Under the pieces are notes generated by a model, which saw nothing but the letters and a program-made list of their open reading frames with translations, searched no databases and was not told the origin of the DNA. Made by a program: the position numbers and the translations under genes. This document shows positions 28,391 to 37,588 of a DNA stretch of 64,000 nucleotides, piece by piece (the stretch's first letter is position 1; the number at the start of each line of letters is the position of its first letter). Source of the stretch: RHLJ01 sp965212165 (GTDB lineage Bacteria; Bacteroidota; Rhodothermia; Balneolales; Balneolaceae); contig OZ243096.1 of assembly GCA_965212165.1 (NCBI GenBank), positions 1,612,001 through 1,676,000 on the forward strand, given 5' to 3'.

Positions 28391-29560
28391 TTACTTATTA
28401 ATAAAGGGATCGGAGAATTTCTCGTCTTTTAATAACTCATAGTCAGTTAAGGTCTTCATAAATGCGACTAGCGCGGCTTTCTCTTCATTACTTAGGTTCA
28501 TTTGGACCGGATTTCCATTTCTGGTTTGTAATCTATTATCTAGATTTGGGCTATTTTGAAGTCCCGAATTATAATGTTCAACTACTTCTTCTAAAGTTTC
28601 GAAACGACCATCATGCATATACGGGGCAGTAAGCTCTACATTTCTAAGTGAACCAGTTTTGAATTTCCCATTATCCTGATTCCTTCCAGTCACTTCTCCT
28701 AAACCAATATCAGTTAAGAAAGCATCTAATCCATTATTTCGAGCTTCATCCCCAACAAAAATATCAGATGTATGGCAACTTGAGCATTCTGTTTGGTTTG
28801 AGAAGAAAACTCTTTTACCAAGATTCTCTAATTCAGAGAAGTTAGGGAAATTATCCTCAGGTCGGTTCACTTGAGCTCGACCATCATCAAATTTCGATTG
28901 GTAAGAAACAATTGAACGAATAAATTGAGATAAACTTAGTGCTATTCGTTCTGATGATACTTCTTCATCACCAAATACCTTTGAAAATAAAATGGGATAG
29001 TATGGAAGATTAGCTACTTTAGTTTCCAGTTCTGACAAACTTAAACCCATCTCCACTGAATCTTGTATGGGCATAAGAACTTGTTCTTCCAACGAACCAG
29101 CTCGTTCATCCCAGAAAAAATGGCTGTTTTCATAGTACATGGAATTTGACAAACCCATTGAATTTCGACCTGTTAAACCTCCATTAAATCCTTCGCTAAG
29201 AATGTTATTATCAGAAAATGCAGCCGATTGAACATGACAGGAAGCACATGAGATTGTATTATTAGCGGATAGATTTACATCATAGAAAAGCATTCTTCCA
29301 AGTGTTGCTCCCCAATTGGTAACAGGATTGTCATTAGGAGTGTTTTCCTGTTCAATATTTGGTAAAAGATTGAAGAAAGCGGGTAGATCTGGATCTGTGT
29401 AGTTATTCACTTGGTCTGGAATTGTTAAGAATTGATTCAAAACTGCCGCTTCTTCACTTTCTTGAAATTCAATTTCATCAGTTCCTCCAATTTTTTCACA
29501 TGAACTGATGAAAATGGATAAAAATAAAATCGAGTTGAAATATATTAGATGCCGTACCAT
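28391..29560 (-). CDS. MauG/cytochrome c peroxidase family di-heme lipoprotein
   Basis: About 389 residues from the ATG at 29560, preferred over an upstream in-frame ATG because it gives a lipoprotein signal with lipobox ISSC (Cys 21). Two covalent haem sites are present, C105-A-S-C108-H109 and C259-S-S-C262-H263, plus GRFETLEEVVEHYNSG near the end. Such periplasmic enzymes reduce hydrogen peroxide with electrons from c-type cytochromes or oxidise protein side chains. A single-haem-type protein lies directly upstream. Confidence 0.9.
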   Translation of the reverse strand: MVRHLIYFNSILFLSIFISSCEKIGGTDEIEFQESEEAAVLNQFLTIPDQVNNYTDPDLPAFFNLLPNIEQENTPNDNPVTNWGATLGRMLFYDVNLSANNTISCASCHVQSAAFSDNNILSEGFNGGLTGRNSMGLSNSMYYENSHFFWDERAGSLEEQVLMPIQDSVEMGLSLSELETKVANLPYYPILFSKVFGDEEVSSERIALSLSQFIRSIVSYQSKFDDGRAQVNRPEDNFPNFSELENLGKRVFFSNQTECSSCHTSDIFVGDEARNNGLDAFLTDIGLGEVTGRNQDNGKFKTGSLRNVELTAPYMHDGRFETLEEVVEHYNSGLQNSPNLDNRLQTRNGNPVQMNLSNEEKAALVAFMKTLTDYELLKDEKFSDPFINK

Positions 29561-29713
29561 AAAATAATCCTGTTTACAGCTAATACACACAAAACGAAGA
29601 AAACCCCTAGTTCGATAATGAACTTTTTAAAAAGTGTACTTAAAAAAAGAAAAGGGTAGTAAAGCTAAAAACTATTCACAATGGATCGTTAATAAATCAA
29701 TCGGAAGATAAAT

Positions 29714-30232
29714 TTATTCCCCAGCTTCTTGAGCGGCTCTTTGTCGGGCACGCTCTGCATCATCTATAGCTCTGATACTATCGGAGTAAATAATTGGACG
29801 CAGTTCTCTAAACCAATTTGTAAGTGAAGCTATTTGAGAATCAGTAAGTTTAGCGTCCCCATGAGCATATGTGTAAGACGGAAGTGGCATTTCTTCACTT
29901 TCTACATATTCAACACCTTCTTCTAATTTGTGATCGGCTCTTCGTGGACTATAATCCCCAAATTCTGAAAAATTTAATTCATCTCTACCATGATCAATAT
30001 GATCATCGATCCACCATCCAATAGGTTGAGTATATGTATACCAAGGGTATTCAGTTTGATTAGAATGACAGTCATAGCAAGCTGTTTTTAGAATTGTAGC
30101 CACTTCTTCAGAAGGTGGGTACATTACCATGAAATCTAGTGACGGATCAGAAGCAGGGTTCTCTTTATCAATTTGAAAGAATTGAAGAATTACTAAAGCT
30201 GCGAGTAGGGCGAGAAGTACTTTGTTGATCAT
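29714..30232 (-). CDS. Haem-binding domain protein with one CxxCH
   Basis: 172 residues from the ATG at 30232 (in-frame ATG at 30265 would add an implausible N-terminus). One membrane helix or uncleaved signal (about 3-21) precedes a periplasmic domain with C52-Y-D-C55-H56, the c-type haem motif, in CYDCHSNQTEYPWYTY, which identifies the haem-binding-domain family. The C-terminal helix ends in RQRAAQEAGE. It lies 150 bases before the peroxidase gene and may deliver electrons to it. Confidence 0.82.
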   Translation of the reverse strand: MINKVLLALLAALVILQFFQIDKENPASDPSLDFMVMYPPSEEVATILKTACYDCHSNQTEYPWYTYTQPIGWWIDDHIDHGRDELNFSEFGDYSPRRADHKLEEGVEYVESEEMPLPSYTYAHGDAKLTDSQIASLTNWFRELRPIIYSDSIRAIDDAERARQRAAQEAGE

Positions 30233-30327
30233 ATTGGTGGGATTAAATTCTAAGCAAAGATACACACTTAAAATACTCTGACAAATGTGAATTATTCAGG
30301 ATAATTAGAATTTATATGATCATGAAT

Positions 30328-30427
30328 TGATTTTGATTTCTATCAACTTCAAAATCAGTGAATCTCTTCTTATTTAGTGTAATATCATGATCAATTTAAG
30401 AGTAATTTGTGAAGATATCTTAAATTG
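30328..30427. repeat. Two perfect 9-bp inverted repeats in tandem
   Basis: TGATTTTGA/TCAAAATCA (30328-30336 and 30349-30357) and CAATTTAAG/CTTAAATTG (30392-30400 and 30419-30427) lie in the 220-base gap between an acyl-CoA dehydrogenase end and the haem protein start. Neither is followed by a T-run, so an operator or RNA element is more likely than a terminator. Confidence 0.5.
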
Positions 30428-30454
30428 TCCATTCATATATACTGAGAGATCTTT

Positions 30455-31657
30455 TTATCCTTTAGGAGTAAAAGATTGAATGCCTGTAATCTCTCGTCCT
30501 AGAATTAAACCATGAATGTCATAAGTACCTTCGTATGTATTTACAGATTCAAGGTTCATAACATGATGGATGATTCTATAATCACCTACAATACCATTTC
30601 CACCATGCATATCTCTTGAAATACGAGCGATATCTAATGCTTTTCCACAGTTGTTACGTTTTGCAAGAGAAGTCATTGAAGGATGATCTCTACCTTCATC
30701 TTTTAGTTTACCTAATCTAAGTGCAAGCAATTGCATAGATGTAATATCGGTAAGCATATTTGCTAGCTTAGTTTGAATAAGCTGATTTGCAGCCAATGGT
30801 TTTCCAAACTGCTTACGGTCTAAGGTATACTGTCTTGCCTTTTGGTAACAGAATTCAGCCGCACCAATTGTTCCCCATGAGATCCCATAACGTGCACTAT
30901 TTAAACACATAAATGGACCTTTAAGTCCTTTGATATCTGGGAATACATTCTCATCTGGTATGAAAACATCATCAAATACTAATTCTCCTGTTTCAGATGC
31001 CCTTAAACTCATTTTATATTTCGTATGAGGAGCTGAAAACCCTTTCATTCCTTTTTCAACTAAGAAACCTCGAATTACACCTTCGTCATCTTTACTTTCT
31101 TTTGCTTTTGCCCAAACTACAGCTACATCAGCAATGGGTGAATTTGTAATCCACATTTTAGCACCATTCATTTTCCAACCGCCATCTACTTTTACAGCAG
31201 TTGTAACCATTGAACCTGGATCTGAACCATGATCTGGTTCGGTTAACCCAAAGCAACCGATTATTTCTCCAGCTGCAAGTCTTGGAATAAAGCGTTGCTT
31301 TTGCTCTTCAGTACCAAAAACAGAAATTGGATACATCACAAGTGAAGACTGTACACTCATAAATGAACGATAGCCTGAATCTACTCGCTCAACTTCACGG
31401 GCTACTAATCCATAGGCAGTATAACTTGCGCCTGCTCCACCATATTCCTCCGGAATATTGATGCCAAGCAATCCCATGTCACCCATTTCTTTAGCTATAC
31501 TACGGTCGAAATATTCTTCTGTATTTCCTTTAAGAGCTCGAGGTTCAAGATTAGTTTGAGCGTAATCTCGGGCAGTTTCCATTATTAAACGATCTTCTTC
31601 GTTCAGTTCAGATTCGAAGAGAAAGGCATCGTCAATATTGAACAGATTTTTAGACAT
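30455..31657 (-). CDS. gcdH: Glutaryl-CoA dehydrogenase-like acyl-CoA dehydrogenase
   Basis: 400 residues. FAD and acyl-CoA motifs are present (FGLTEPDHGSDPGSM, MNGAKMWITNSPIADV, ARYGISWGTIGAAEFC). The catalytic base E376 sits in NTYEGTYDIHGLILGREITG, the arrangement characteristic of glutaryl-CoA dehydrogenase. Such enzymes oxidise and decarboxylate glutaryl-CoA from lysine or tryptophan breakdown and pass electrons to ETF, encoded at 34.7-36.5 kb. It is separated from the second dehydrogenase by a spacer that contains a dispersed repeat. Confidence 0.88.
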   Translation of the reverse strand: MSKNLFNIDDAFLFESELNEEDRLIMETARDYAQTNLEPRALKGNTEEYFDRSIAKEMGDMGLLGINIPEEYGGAGASYTAYGLVAREVERVDSGYRSFMSVQSSLVMYPISVFGTEEQKQRFIPRLAAGEIIGCFGLTEPDHGSDPGSMVTTAVKVDGGWKMNGAKMWITNSPIADVAVVWAKAKESKDDEGVIRGFLVEKGMKGFSAPHTKYKMSLRASETGELVFDDVFIPDENVFPDIKGLKGPFMCLNSARYGISWGTIGAAEFCYQKARQYTLDRKQFGKPLAANQLIQTKLANMLTDITSMQLLALRLGKLKDEGRDHPSMTSLAKRNNCGKALDIARISRDMHGGNGIVGDYRIIHHVMNLESVNTYEGTYDIHGLILGREITGIQSFTPKG

Positions 31658-31729
31658 TTTATGAGAGCTTTGAATGATTTTTACAATAGTAAGAAAAGTG
31701 CAATTCTTATAGTAGTTGAAAAGTTATAA

Positions 31730-31792
31730 ATGTTAAGTGCTCAATGTTAAATTGGTAGTATATTTAACATTGAGCAATAAGAATTGAGCATT
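31730..31792. repeat. Dispersed AT-rich repeat with a 15-bp perfect inverted repeat
   Basis: TGCTCAATGTTAAAT (31738-31752) and ATTTAACATTGAGCA (31762-31776) are perfect inverted copies around a 9-base loop. A further AATTGAGCATT (31782-31792) runs into the stop codon of the second dehydrogenase. The same 11-mer occurs at 43507-43517 beside cysC. Confidence 0.65.
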
Positions 31793-32967
31793 TAAGAAAG
31801 AGTCTTCTTCAATTCTCTAGCTATCACCAATCGTTGAACTTCAGAAGTGCCTTCACCTATAGTCATTAACTTAGAATCTCTTAGGAAACGCTCTACGTGA
31901 TATTCTTTGGTATAACCATAACCACCATGAATTTGAACAGCCTCAAGTGAAGCTCTCACTGAAAGTTCAGATGAGAAAAGCTTTGCCATAGATGCTTCTG
32001 TTGTATATGGTTTACCTTGATCCTTTAAAGATGCGGCTCTCCAAACAAGTAAGCGAGCTGCATCAATTTCAGTGGCCATATCAACTAACTTTCCTTCCAT
32101 GTATTGGAAGTTCCCTATAGCTGTTCCAAATTGTTTACGCTCCATTGCATACTTAAGAGACTCTTCATAAGCGCCCCGAGCAATTCCAACCGATAGTGCG
32201 GCAATTCCAACACGACCACCATCAAGAACTTTCATCGTATCGATAAACCCCATGCCTTCTTCACCTAAAAGATTTTCGGCGGGAACTTTCACATTTTCTA
32301 GAATAACTTCACTTGTGTCGGATGAATTCATACCTAATTTGTGCATTCCAGAACCAGAAGAAACACCAGTCCATTCTTTTTCAACAATAAAAGCACTAAT
32401 ACCTTTAGTTCCTTTTGTAGGATCTGTTTTTGCAAGAACTACGTAAATATCACCTACTGAGCCTTGGGTTATAAATATCTTTGAACCATTAATGATGTAG
32501 TGGTCACCTTCTTTAACTGCAATGGTCTTCATTCCTGATGCATCACTTCCAGATCCGGGTTCTGTTAAGCACCATGCTCCAAGCTTTTCACCAGAGCAAA
32601 GTTCTGGCATATATTTCATTTTTTGATCGTGATTTCCAGCAATAGCAATATGGCCAGTTCCTAGTGAAGTATGAGAAGCAACTGTAAGTGCAAGAGAAGC
32701 ATCCCATCGTGCAATTTCTTCAAGAGCAAGGCAGAAGCTTAAGGTATCAAAGCCGGCGCCACCATATTGTTCAGGATGATAAATGCCTAACATTCCCATC
32801 TCTCCAAGCTGCTTCACAATTTCCATTGGGAATTTCTTACTGTTATCACGTTCAATAGCAGTGGGGGCAACGTTCCTTTCCACGAAGTCTTTAATACTGT
32901 CGCGAATCATTTTTTGATCTTCATTCAATTCAAATGAAAGACCTTGTTCAATAGTTGTTTCCATCAT
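31792..32967 (-). CDS. Acyl-CoA dehydrogenase
   Basis: 391 residues. The family blocks CLTEPGSGSDASGM, INGSKIFITQGSVGD, DTMKVLDGGRVGIAALSVGIARGA and QIHGGYGYTKEYHVERF are intact, and the catalytic Glu is E372 in GEGTSEVQRLVI. It resembles short- and medium-chain or branched-chain enzymes. It oxidises an acyl-CoA at the alpha-beta position and donates electrons to ETF. It lies 52 bases after the FixX-like gene and completes the etfB-etfA-fixC-fixX-acd run. Two start codons (ATGATG) are possible. Confidence 0.92.
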   Translation of the reverse strand: MMETTIEQGLSFELNEDQKMIRDSIKDFVERNVAPTAIERDNSKKFPMEIVKQLGEMGMLGIYHPEQYGGAGFDTLSFCLALEEIARWDASLALTVASHTSLGTGHIAIAGNHDQKMKYMPELCSGEKLGAWCLTEPGSGSDASGMKTIAVKEGDHYIINGSKIFITQGSVGDIYVVLAKTDPTKGTKGISAFIVEKEWTGVSSGSGMHKLGMNSSDTSEVILENVKVPAENLLGEEGMGFIDTMKVLDGGRVGIAALSVGIARGAYEESLKYAMERKQFGTAIGNFQYMEGKLVDMATEIDAARLLVWRAASLKDQGKPYTTEASMAKLFSSELSVRASLEAVQIHGGYGYTKEYHVERFLRDSKLMTIGEGTSEVQRLVIARELKKTLS

Positions 32968-33019
32968 TGTTGTTTTTTAAATAATTATAAAAGGGCTAGA
33001 AAAGGGTTATGTCTTATTT

Positions 33020-33322
33020 CTATCCAAAATTCCAGTTTACACCGCGACCAATTTCAGGATCGGGATAGTTCCAATCCACTGCTCCTTGGTCGCAAGCGTA
33101 CATGCAGGTTCCACACTCGATGCAGTCCTCCACTTGAAAATGGACTTTATTATGTTCGTCCATAGTGTAGCAATTTGCTGGGCAAACCCAGGTTGTGCAT
33201 TTGTGAGGACATCCTGAGTTGCAGATGTCGGTATCAACGATGATGTGAGGTTTGATTTCTGATTTAGCTTGATTTCGATAGCTAACCAAGCCAAGTCTTT
33301 CTGTGAGTTTGAGTAATTTCAT
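33020..33322 (-). CDS. fixX: FixX-like ferredoxin
   Basis: 100 residues. It has C-I-E-C-G-T-C-M-Y-A-C near residue 77-87, a [4Fe-4S] ligand set, and the FixX-specific upstream cysteines in CNSGCPHKCTTWVCPANCY. It carries electrons between FixC and the quinone pool. Its ATG overlaps the fixC stop codon (ATGA), so the two are coupled. In other organisms this domain is fused to the ETF-quinone oxidoreductase. Confidence 0.9.
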   Translation of the reverse strand: MKLLKLTERLGLVSYRNQAKSEIKPHIIVDTDICNSGCPHKCTTWVCPANCYTMDEHNKVHFQVEDCIECGTCMYACDQGAVDWNYPDPEIGRGVNWNFG

Positions 33323-34644
33323 AATGATTTCCTCGCTTTAAATCCGAGTTGTAAGAGTTCCCAAAGAGAGGAATGTCGTTTAATAGCTCCAAGTAACATT
33401 TTCTCAGACTTAGGAGTTGGTTCACTTTTAATAGTGAAGAACTGACGACCAAAATCACACACTAAATTAGGTACTTTATTTTGCATCGTATCAGTATGGA
33501 GTAGATGAACAGCATCTTGGAAATTATTGATGTCTTTCATTACATAACTTTCGTCCATTGCTTTACGATATTCTTTTAATGTAGCTGAGCTATAATCATT
33601 TTTAGCTTTAGCTTTTACAATTGTTTCTGCTGCAAGAATTCCTGATCGCATTGCATAATCCATTCCTTGAATTGCTTTACCGGCATTCATCAATAAATTG
33701 GCTGCTTCACCAACAATAAGAATTCCATCTTTATACAATTCCTTAGGCATTGCTCTTGAGTCACCAGACGATACTACATGAGCAGAATATTCTACGATTT
33801 CACCACCTTTAATGGCATCTGCAATTGTAGGATGGGTTTTGAAATGGTTTAATAAATCTTGTGGACTTTTTCTTTTTTCACGGAGGTCTTTTATACCTAA
33901 TACCAAACCCAATGAAATAGTATTACGATTTGTATAAAGGAAACCTCCACCTTCAACGCCATCAGTTGCCCAACCAACAAATTCATTACTCATTCCGCTC
34001 AAACCATTTAGCTGGAACCGGTCTTCAAGTACTTGTTGATCGAAACGGATAATTTCTTTAATTCCTGTGAGCATATGATCAGCAGGAACATATTTATCTT
34101 GCAACCCAACTTGTCGAGTAAGAAGATTATTAACTCCTTCAGCAATAATAACTGAATCAGCATGAAACTCGTCTTCTCCAGTTTTTATACCAACAGCTTT
34201 ACCATCTTCCATCAAAATTTCATCAACTTTGATGTTTGTTGCGATAAATGAATCCATTGCATAATCACTAGCATCGATTGCTTCTTGGAGTTTACCTGAA
34301 AGCCAGTTGTCGAATTTAGAACGAAGAACTACAACACCAGTATAAGGTGTTTCATTAAAATGTTTTGACTTGAAGTCGAGTGAAAAAGTTGATTGCTCAT
34401 CCATAAAGGTGAGTCGGCGATGATTAATAAAACGCTCCCATCCACCATCTTCTTCTTCCCAATAATTTGGAACTAATTTTGCAAGATCACTTCCCCATAA
34501 AACCCCGCCAGATACATTTTTTGCACCTGCAAATTCTCCTCTTTCAATAAGGAGAAACTTCATATTATTTCGTGCAAGAGTCATTGCTGCTGCTAGTCCA
34601 GCAACACCACCTCCTATTACAATACAATCAAATTTATCTTCCAT
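33319..34644 (-). CDS. fixC: FixC-type electron transfer flavoprotein-quinone oxidoreductase
   Basis: 441 residues with an N-terminal FAD-binding motif (GGGVAGLAAAMTLARNN, about 12-28) and the family segments FAGAKNVSGGVLWG, GEAANLLMNAGKAIQGMDYA and MDESYVMKDINNF. It accepts electrons from EtfAB and, with FixX, reduces quinone at the membrane. It lacks the fused C-terminal ferredoxin of mitochondrial ETF-QO, hence the separate FixX gene. The upstream spacer holds a dispersed repeat. Confidence 0.9.
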   Translation of the reverse strand: MEDKFDCIVIGGGVAGLAAAMTLARNNMKFLLIERGEFAGAKNVSGGVLWGSDLAKLVPNYWEEEDGGWERFINHRRLTFMDEQSTFSLDFKSKHFNETPYTGVVVLRSKFDNWLSGKLQEAIDASDYAMDSFIATNIKVDEILMEDGKAVGIKTGEDEFHADSVIIAEGVNNLLTRQVGLQDKYVPADHMLTGIKEIIRFDQQVLEDRFQLNGLSGMSNEFVGWATDGVEGGGFLYTNRNTISLGLVLGIKDLREKRKSPQDLLNHFKTHPTIADAIKGGEIVEYSAHVVSSGDSRAMPKELYKDGILIVGEAANLLMNAGKAIQGMDYAMRSGILAAETIVKAKAKNDYSSATLKEYRKAMDESYVMKDINNFQDAVHLLHTDTMQNKVPNLVCDFGRQFFTIKSEPTPKSEKMLLGAIKRHSSLWELLQLGFKARKSL

Positions 34645-34650
34645 AAATGA

Positions 34651-34680
34651 AATTTAAAATTCAGCATTTAGCATTAATAA
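34651..34680. repeat. Dispersed AT-rich repeat copy between fixC and etfA
   Basis: AATTTAAAATTCAGCATTTA and GCATTAATAA fill the spacer from the etfA stop codon almost to the fixC start. Composition and the AGCATT/GCATTAA words match the repeat beside cysC and the second acyl-CoA dehydrogenase. Confidence 0.5.
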
Positions 34681-35655
34681 TTACGCCTTAATTTTCTTTA
34701 GTTCATCAATAAATGCTGGTAGAACTTTGTACAAGTCACCAACAATACCGTAATCAGCTACTTCAAAAATCGGAGCATCTGCATCCTTATTGATGGCTAC
34801 TATCACTTTACTATTAGTCATTCCTGCTACATGCTGAATTGCGCCAGAAATACCAACAGCTATATAAAGTTGTGGTGAAACTACTTTCCCAGTTTGTCCA
34901 ATTTGTAAACTAGGATCGTAAACACCAGCTTCTGTTAAAGCCCTTGAAGCACCTATTCCAGCATTTAAAACACTAGCGAGTTCTGATATTAAGTTTTTTG
35001 CCTCTTCATCTTTAACACCACGACCTGCGGCAACAATAGCTTCAGCTTCATTTAAGTCAATGGTATCACCAGTAGCAGAGATAATCTCTCTAAGTTTAGC
35101 TTTTAAGTCACCTTCGCTAATTGAAATATCAATAGTCGAAATGTCAGCGGTAACAAGTGATTCAACGAGATCATAAGAGCCAGAACGAACTGAAACAAGA
35201 ATAGTATCTCCGGTAACTTCAACATTACCGACTACTTTTGCAGCCATTAATGGGCGTTTAGCAGATACTCCAGTAGATGTCATATCGAATGATGAAACAT
35301 CAGCTACAACACCTGCTTTTTGATTAGCAGCAAGAGCTCCTAAAATATCTTTAGTTCCTTCTGTTGATGCGAAAGCCACAACTTTTGGATTAGTAATTTC
35401 CATCACCTTTGATAATGCCGATAGAAGTGGGGTATTTCTATGTTGACTAAATACTGAATCTTCAACTATATGAATTTTAGAAGCACCATATTTTTGAACA
35501 GAATCGGTATATGTTGAAGCTTTTTCATCGATAATTACAGCTTCACAACTTAAACCATTAGCGTCCGCTATAGATTTACACCTTGATAGTACTTCAAGAG
35601 ATGATCGTTTAATTTTTCCTTCTGAAATGGCGATATAAGTAAGTATAGAACTCAT
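34681..35655 (-). CDS. etfA: Electron transfer flavoprotein alpha subunit
   Basis: About 325 residues from the ATG at 35655 (MSSILTYIAISEGKI); an upstream in-frame ATG adds nine residues encoded by repeat sequence and is unlikely. The C-terminal FAD-binding region VSPQLYIAVGISGAIQHVAG and VAINKDADAPIFEVADYGI is canonical. With EtfB it shuttles electrons from acyl-CoA dehydrogenases to FixC. Confidence 0.95.
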   Translation of the reverse strand: MSSILTYIAISEGKIKRSSLEVLSRCKSIADANGLSCEAVIIDEKASTYTDSVQKYGASKIHIVEDSVFSQHRNTPLLSALSKVMEITNPKVVAFASTEGTKDILGALAANQKAGVVADVSSFDMTSTGVSAKRPLMAAKVVGNVEVTGDTILVSVRSGSYDLVESLVTADISTIDISISEGDLKAKLREIISATGDTIDLNEAEAIVAAGRGVKDEEAKNLISELASVLNAGIGASRALTEAGVYDPSLQIGQTGKVVSPQLYIAVGISGAIQHVAGMTNSKVIVAINKDADAPIFEVADYGIVGDLYKVLPAFIDELKKIKA

Positions 35656-35754
35656 TTTTAACTTTGAATTAGGAACGCTCAATTTTCAATTGATCTCTCA
35701 TTTAAGTTTGAAATGAAAAGAAACTTAAAATTAAACATTCAACATTTATAATTT
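35656..35754. repeat. Dispersed AT-rich repeat copy between etfA and etfB
   Basis: The whole spacer is repeat-like. It contains AACGCTCAATTTTCAATT, AAACATTCAACATTTATAA and a perfect inverted pair TTTAAGTTT/AAACTTAAA (35701-35709 and 35721-35729). It begins right at the etfB stop codon. Confidence 0.5.
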
Positions 35755-36525
35755 CTAAATAACGTTTGCTTCTGTATCGAGTAACTGTGCTACTGAACGT
35801 GCAATTTCTTCGGCTTCACCCTCAAATTTTTGACCTGCTTTTCTTTCAGGTTTATGTTCAAAAGAAACAACTTTTGAGTTTGATGAAAGTTCCTCATCAC
35901 TTAATCCTAAAGAGGCTAATTCAACCGTATCGATAGGCTTACGTTTTGAAGCCATAATCCCTTTTAAATTAGGGATACGCGGTTCATTCATATCATTAGA
36001 ACATGTTACAGCACAAGGTGTTGGAAGTGAAATCATTTCCTGTCCTGTATCACCCTGACGCTTAACAATTAGATTACCATCTTCAACTTCTAATCCAACT
36101 GCGTTTGTAGCATATGGTATATCAAGAAGTTCTGCAAGCATGCTTCCAGTTAAACCAGAGTCAGTATCCTGGGATTGCTTACCAAGAGAAAGAACATCAA
36201 AATCTTGATTCTTGAAGAAAGCTGAAAGAATGTTAGCATAACTTCCAGAGTCGAAACCTTCATCACCATTAACAAGAATGTGAGTCCCTTTATCGGCGCC
36301 CATAGCTAAGGCTTTTCGAATAGTTTCAGATGCTTTCGTTGAGCCAATACAAACTACTTCAACTTCGCCACCATGTTTTTCTTTTAAAACGAGAGCTTCT
36401 TCAACAGCGGATGCATCGTAGGCATTGAGGACCATTCGATCAGCATCCATTATTAATTCACCTTCTTTAATTTGGAATGGTGCATATACATCGGGCACCA
36501 TTTTAATACATACGTAAAATTTCAT
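35755..36525 (-). CDS. etfB: Electron transfer flavoprotein beta subunit
   Basis: 256 residues, the usual length. Typical blocks are NAYDASAVEEALVLKEKHGG, GADKGTHILV, DVLSLGKQSQDTDSG and the ETF-beta segment MNEPRIPNLKGIMASKRKPI. It pairs with EtfA and binds AMP or FAD; I cannot decide by eye whether it is a bifurcating type. It is the first gene of the electron-transfer cluster, preceded by a 110-base gap that likely holds the promoter. Confidence 0.95.
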   Translation of the reverse strand: MKFYVCIKMVPDVYAPFQIKEGELIMDADRMVLNAYDASAVEEALVLKEKHGGEVEVVCIGSTKASETIRKALAMGADKGTHILVNGDEGFDSGSYANILSAFFKNQDFDVLSLGKQSQDTDSGLTGSMLAELLDIPYATNAVGLEVEDGNLIVKRQGDTGQEMISLPTPCAVTCSNDMNEPRIPNLKGIMASKRKPIDTVELASLGLSDEELSSNSKVVSFEHKPERKAGQKFEGEAEEIARSVAQLLDTEANVI

Positions 36526-36634
36526 TCGATCCGTATTTTCGTCTTGATGTTATTGGTTGTGGAACCGCTTTTTTCAAGCAAATAATATACAAAATGGTTC
36601 CCAAAATGTTCAGGAGAAAGAAGATAATTTTACA

Positions 36635-37564
36635 CTAATTCTGTAATTGATCGTATTCGCTTAGATGTCCTTGATCAGTTTCCCTTAAGATATTATAGGC
36701 CTCAAGCTTAACACGACTATCTGCATCAATAAAAATATTCGTTATTTCTTTCGACTTTGTATCAAAGAAGAGGTCATAGAGATAATTACTAGTAGACCGG
36801 CGCTTAGCAGATTGAATTTCTTCTAGAGCCTCTAATACTTGTTGACGTGCTGATTCGGGACTTTGCGTAAATGTATCCAACCCTAATCGGTGATAAGTAT
36901 AAATAGCATTACGAAGAGGTTGATAATTGTTGTTCAATAAATCTGTTATCAAAACAAAGCGATTACGCTGGTTATTACTATTTCTAGTCCAACCAATAGC
37001 TTGTTCATTCTGAGCTAGATCAACTACATTTTGAGCTTTTTCGAAATAAGTAGTTCCTCCCAGAGGAGAAAAACTATCAAAATCGTAACCTAACAGAAGG
37101 TAAATGTAGTAGTCAATAAATCCCGTGAGTCCTTCAAACTGAAGTTCATCATGAATTAAACTTCTTCCTTGAGGGTAAGAAAATTGCCACGCCTGATCAC
37201 CGGCAATAAGTGTATTTGTTTGAGTTGTAGTATTATATATTGGTCTACGAGCAGATAGAATTGTTTCTGCAGAGAAGTTAAAGTCCTGATCACCACTTGT
37301 TAGCACGATGTTTATTTGGCAAGTAATTCGTTCTTGTTCGGTAAACTCTATTTCAGTCCACCGATATTCGTTTATATAATTCTCAATATCAGCCTCTAGA
37401 GATGCTTTAACATATTGAAAAGAGTTCCCTTCAAGATTCTTTACATCTACAATTACATCGCAATCAAATTCCTGACCGATTAGGGGCAAAGGCAGAAAAA
37501 ACAATATTATAAATAGATAAAATTTTGAAGAAAGCACTTTTTTTATTAGAGTATGATATATCAT
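36635..37564 (-). CDS. DUF4835-family protein (PorD-like, T9SS-associated)
   Basis: 309 residues from the ATG at 37564, which gives a normal signal peptide (to about residue 29, ending LIGQ); the longer frame to 37705 runs back into the opposite gene. The domain EFDCDVIVDVKNLEG, the RRPIYNTTTQTNTL segment and FIDYYIYLLLGYDFDSFSPLGG are those of DUF4835, named PorD in some annotations and linked to type IX secretion. It is divergent from a PorV/PorQ-like gene with only 24 bases between starts. Confidence 0.78.
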   Translation of the reverse strand: MIYHTLIKKVLSSKFYLFIILFFLPLPLIGQEFDCDVIVDVKNLEGNSFQYVKASLEADIENYINEYRWTEIEFTEQERITCQINIVLTSGDQDFNFSAETILSARRPIYNTTTQTNTLIAGDQAWQFSYPQGRSLIHDELQFEGLTGFIDYYIYLLLGYDFDSFSPLGGTTYFEKAQNVVDLAQNEQAIGWTRNSNNQRNRFVLITDLLNNNYQPLRNAIYTYHRLGLDTFTQSPESARQQVLEALEEIQSAKRRSTSNYLYDLFFDTKSKEITNIFIDADSRVKLEAYNILRETDQGHLSEYDQLQN

Positions 37565-37588
37565 GTTGTTGATAGAAAACTTAAGCCA

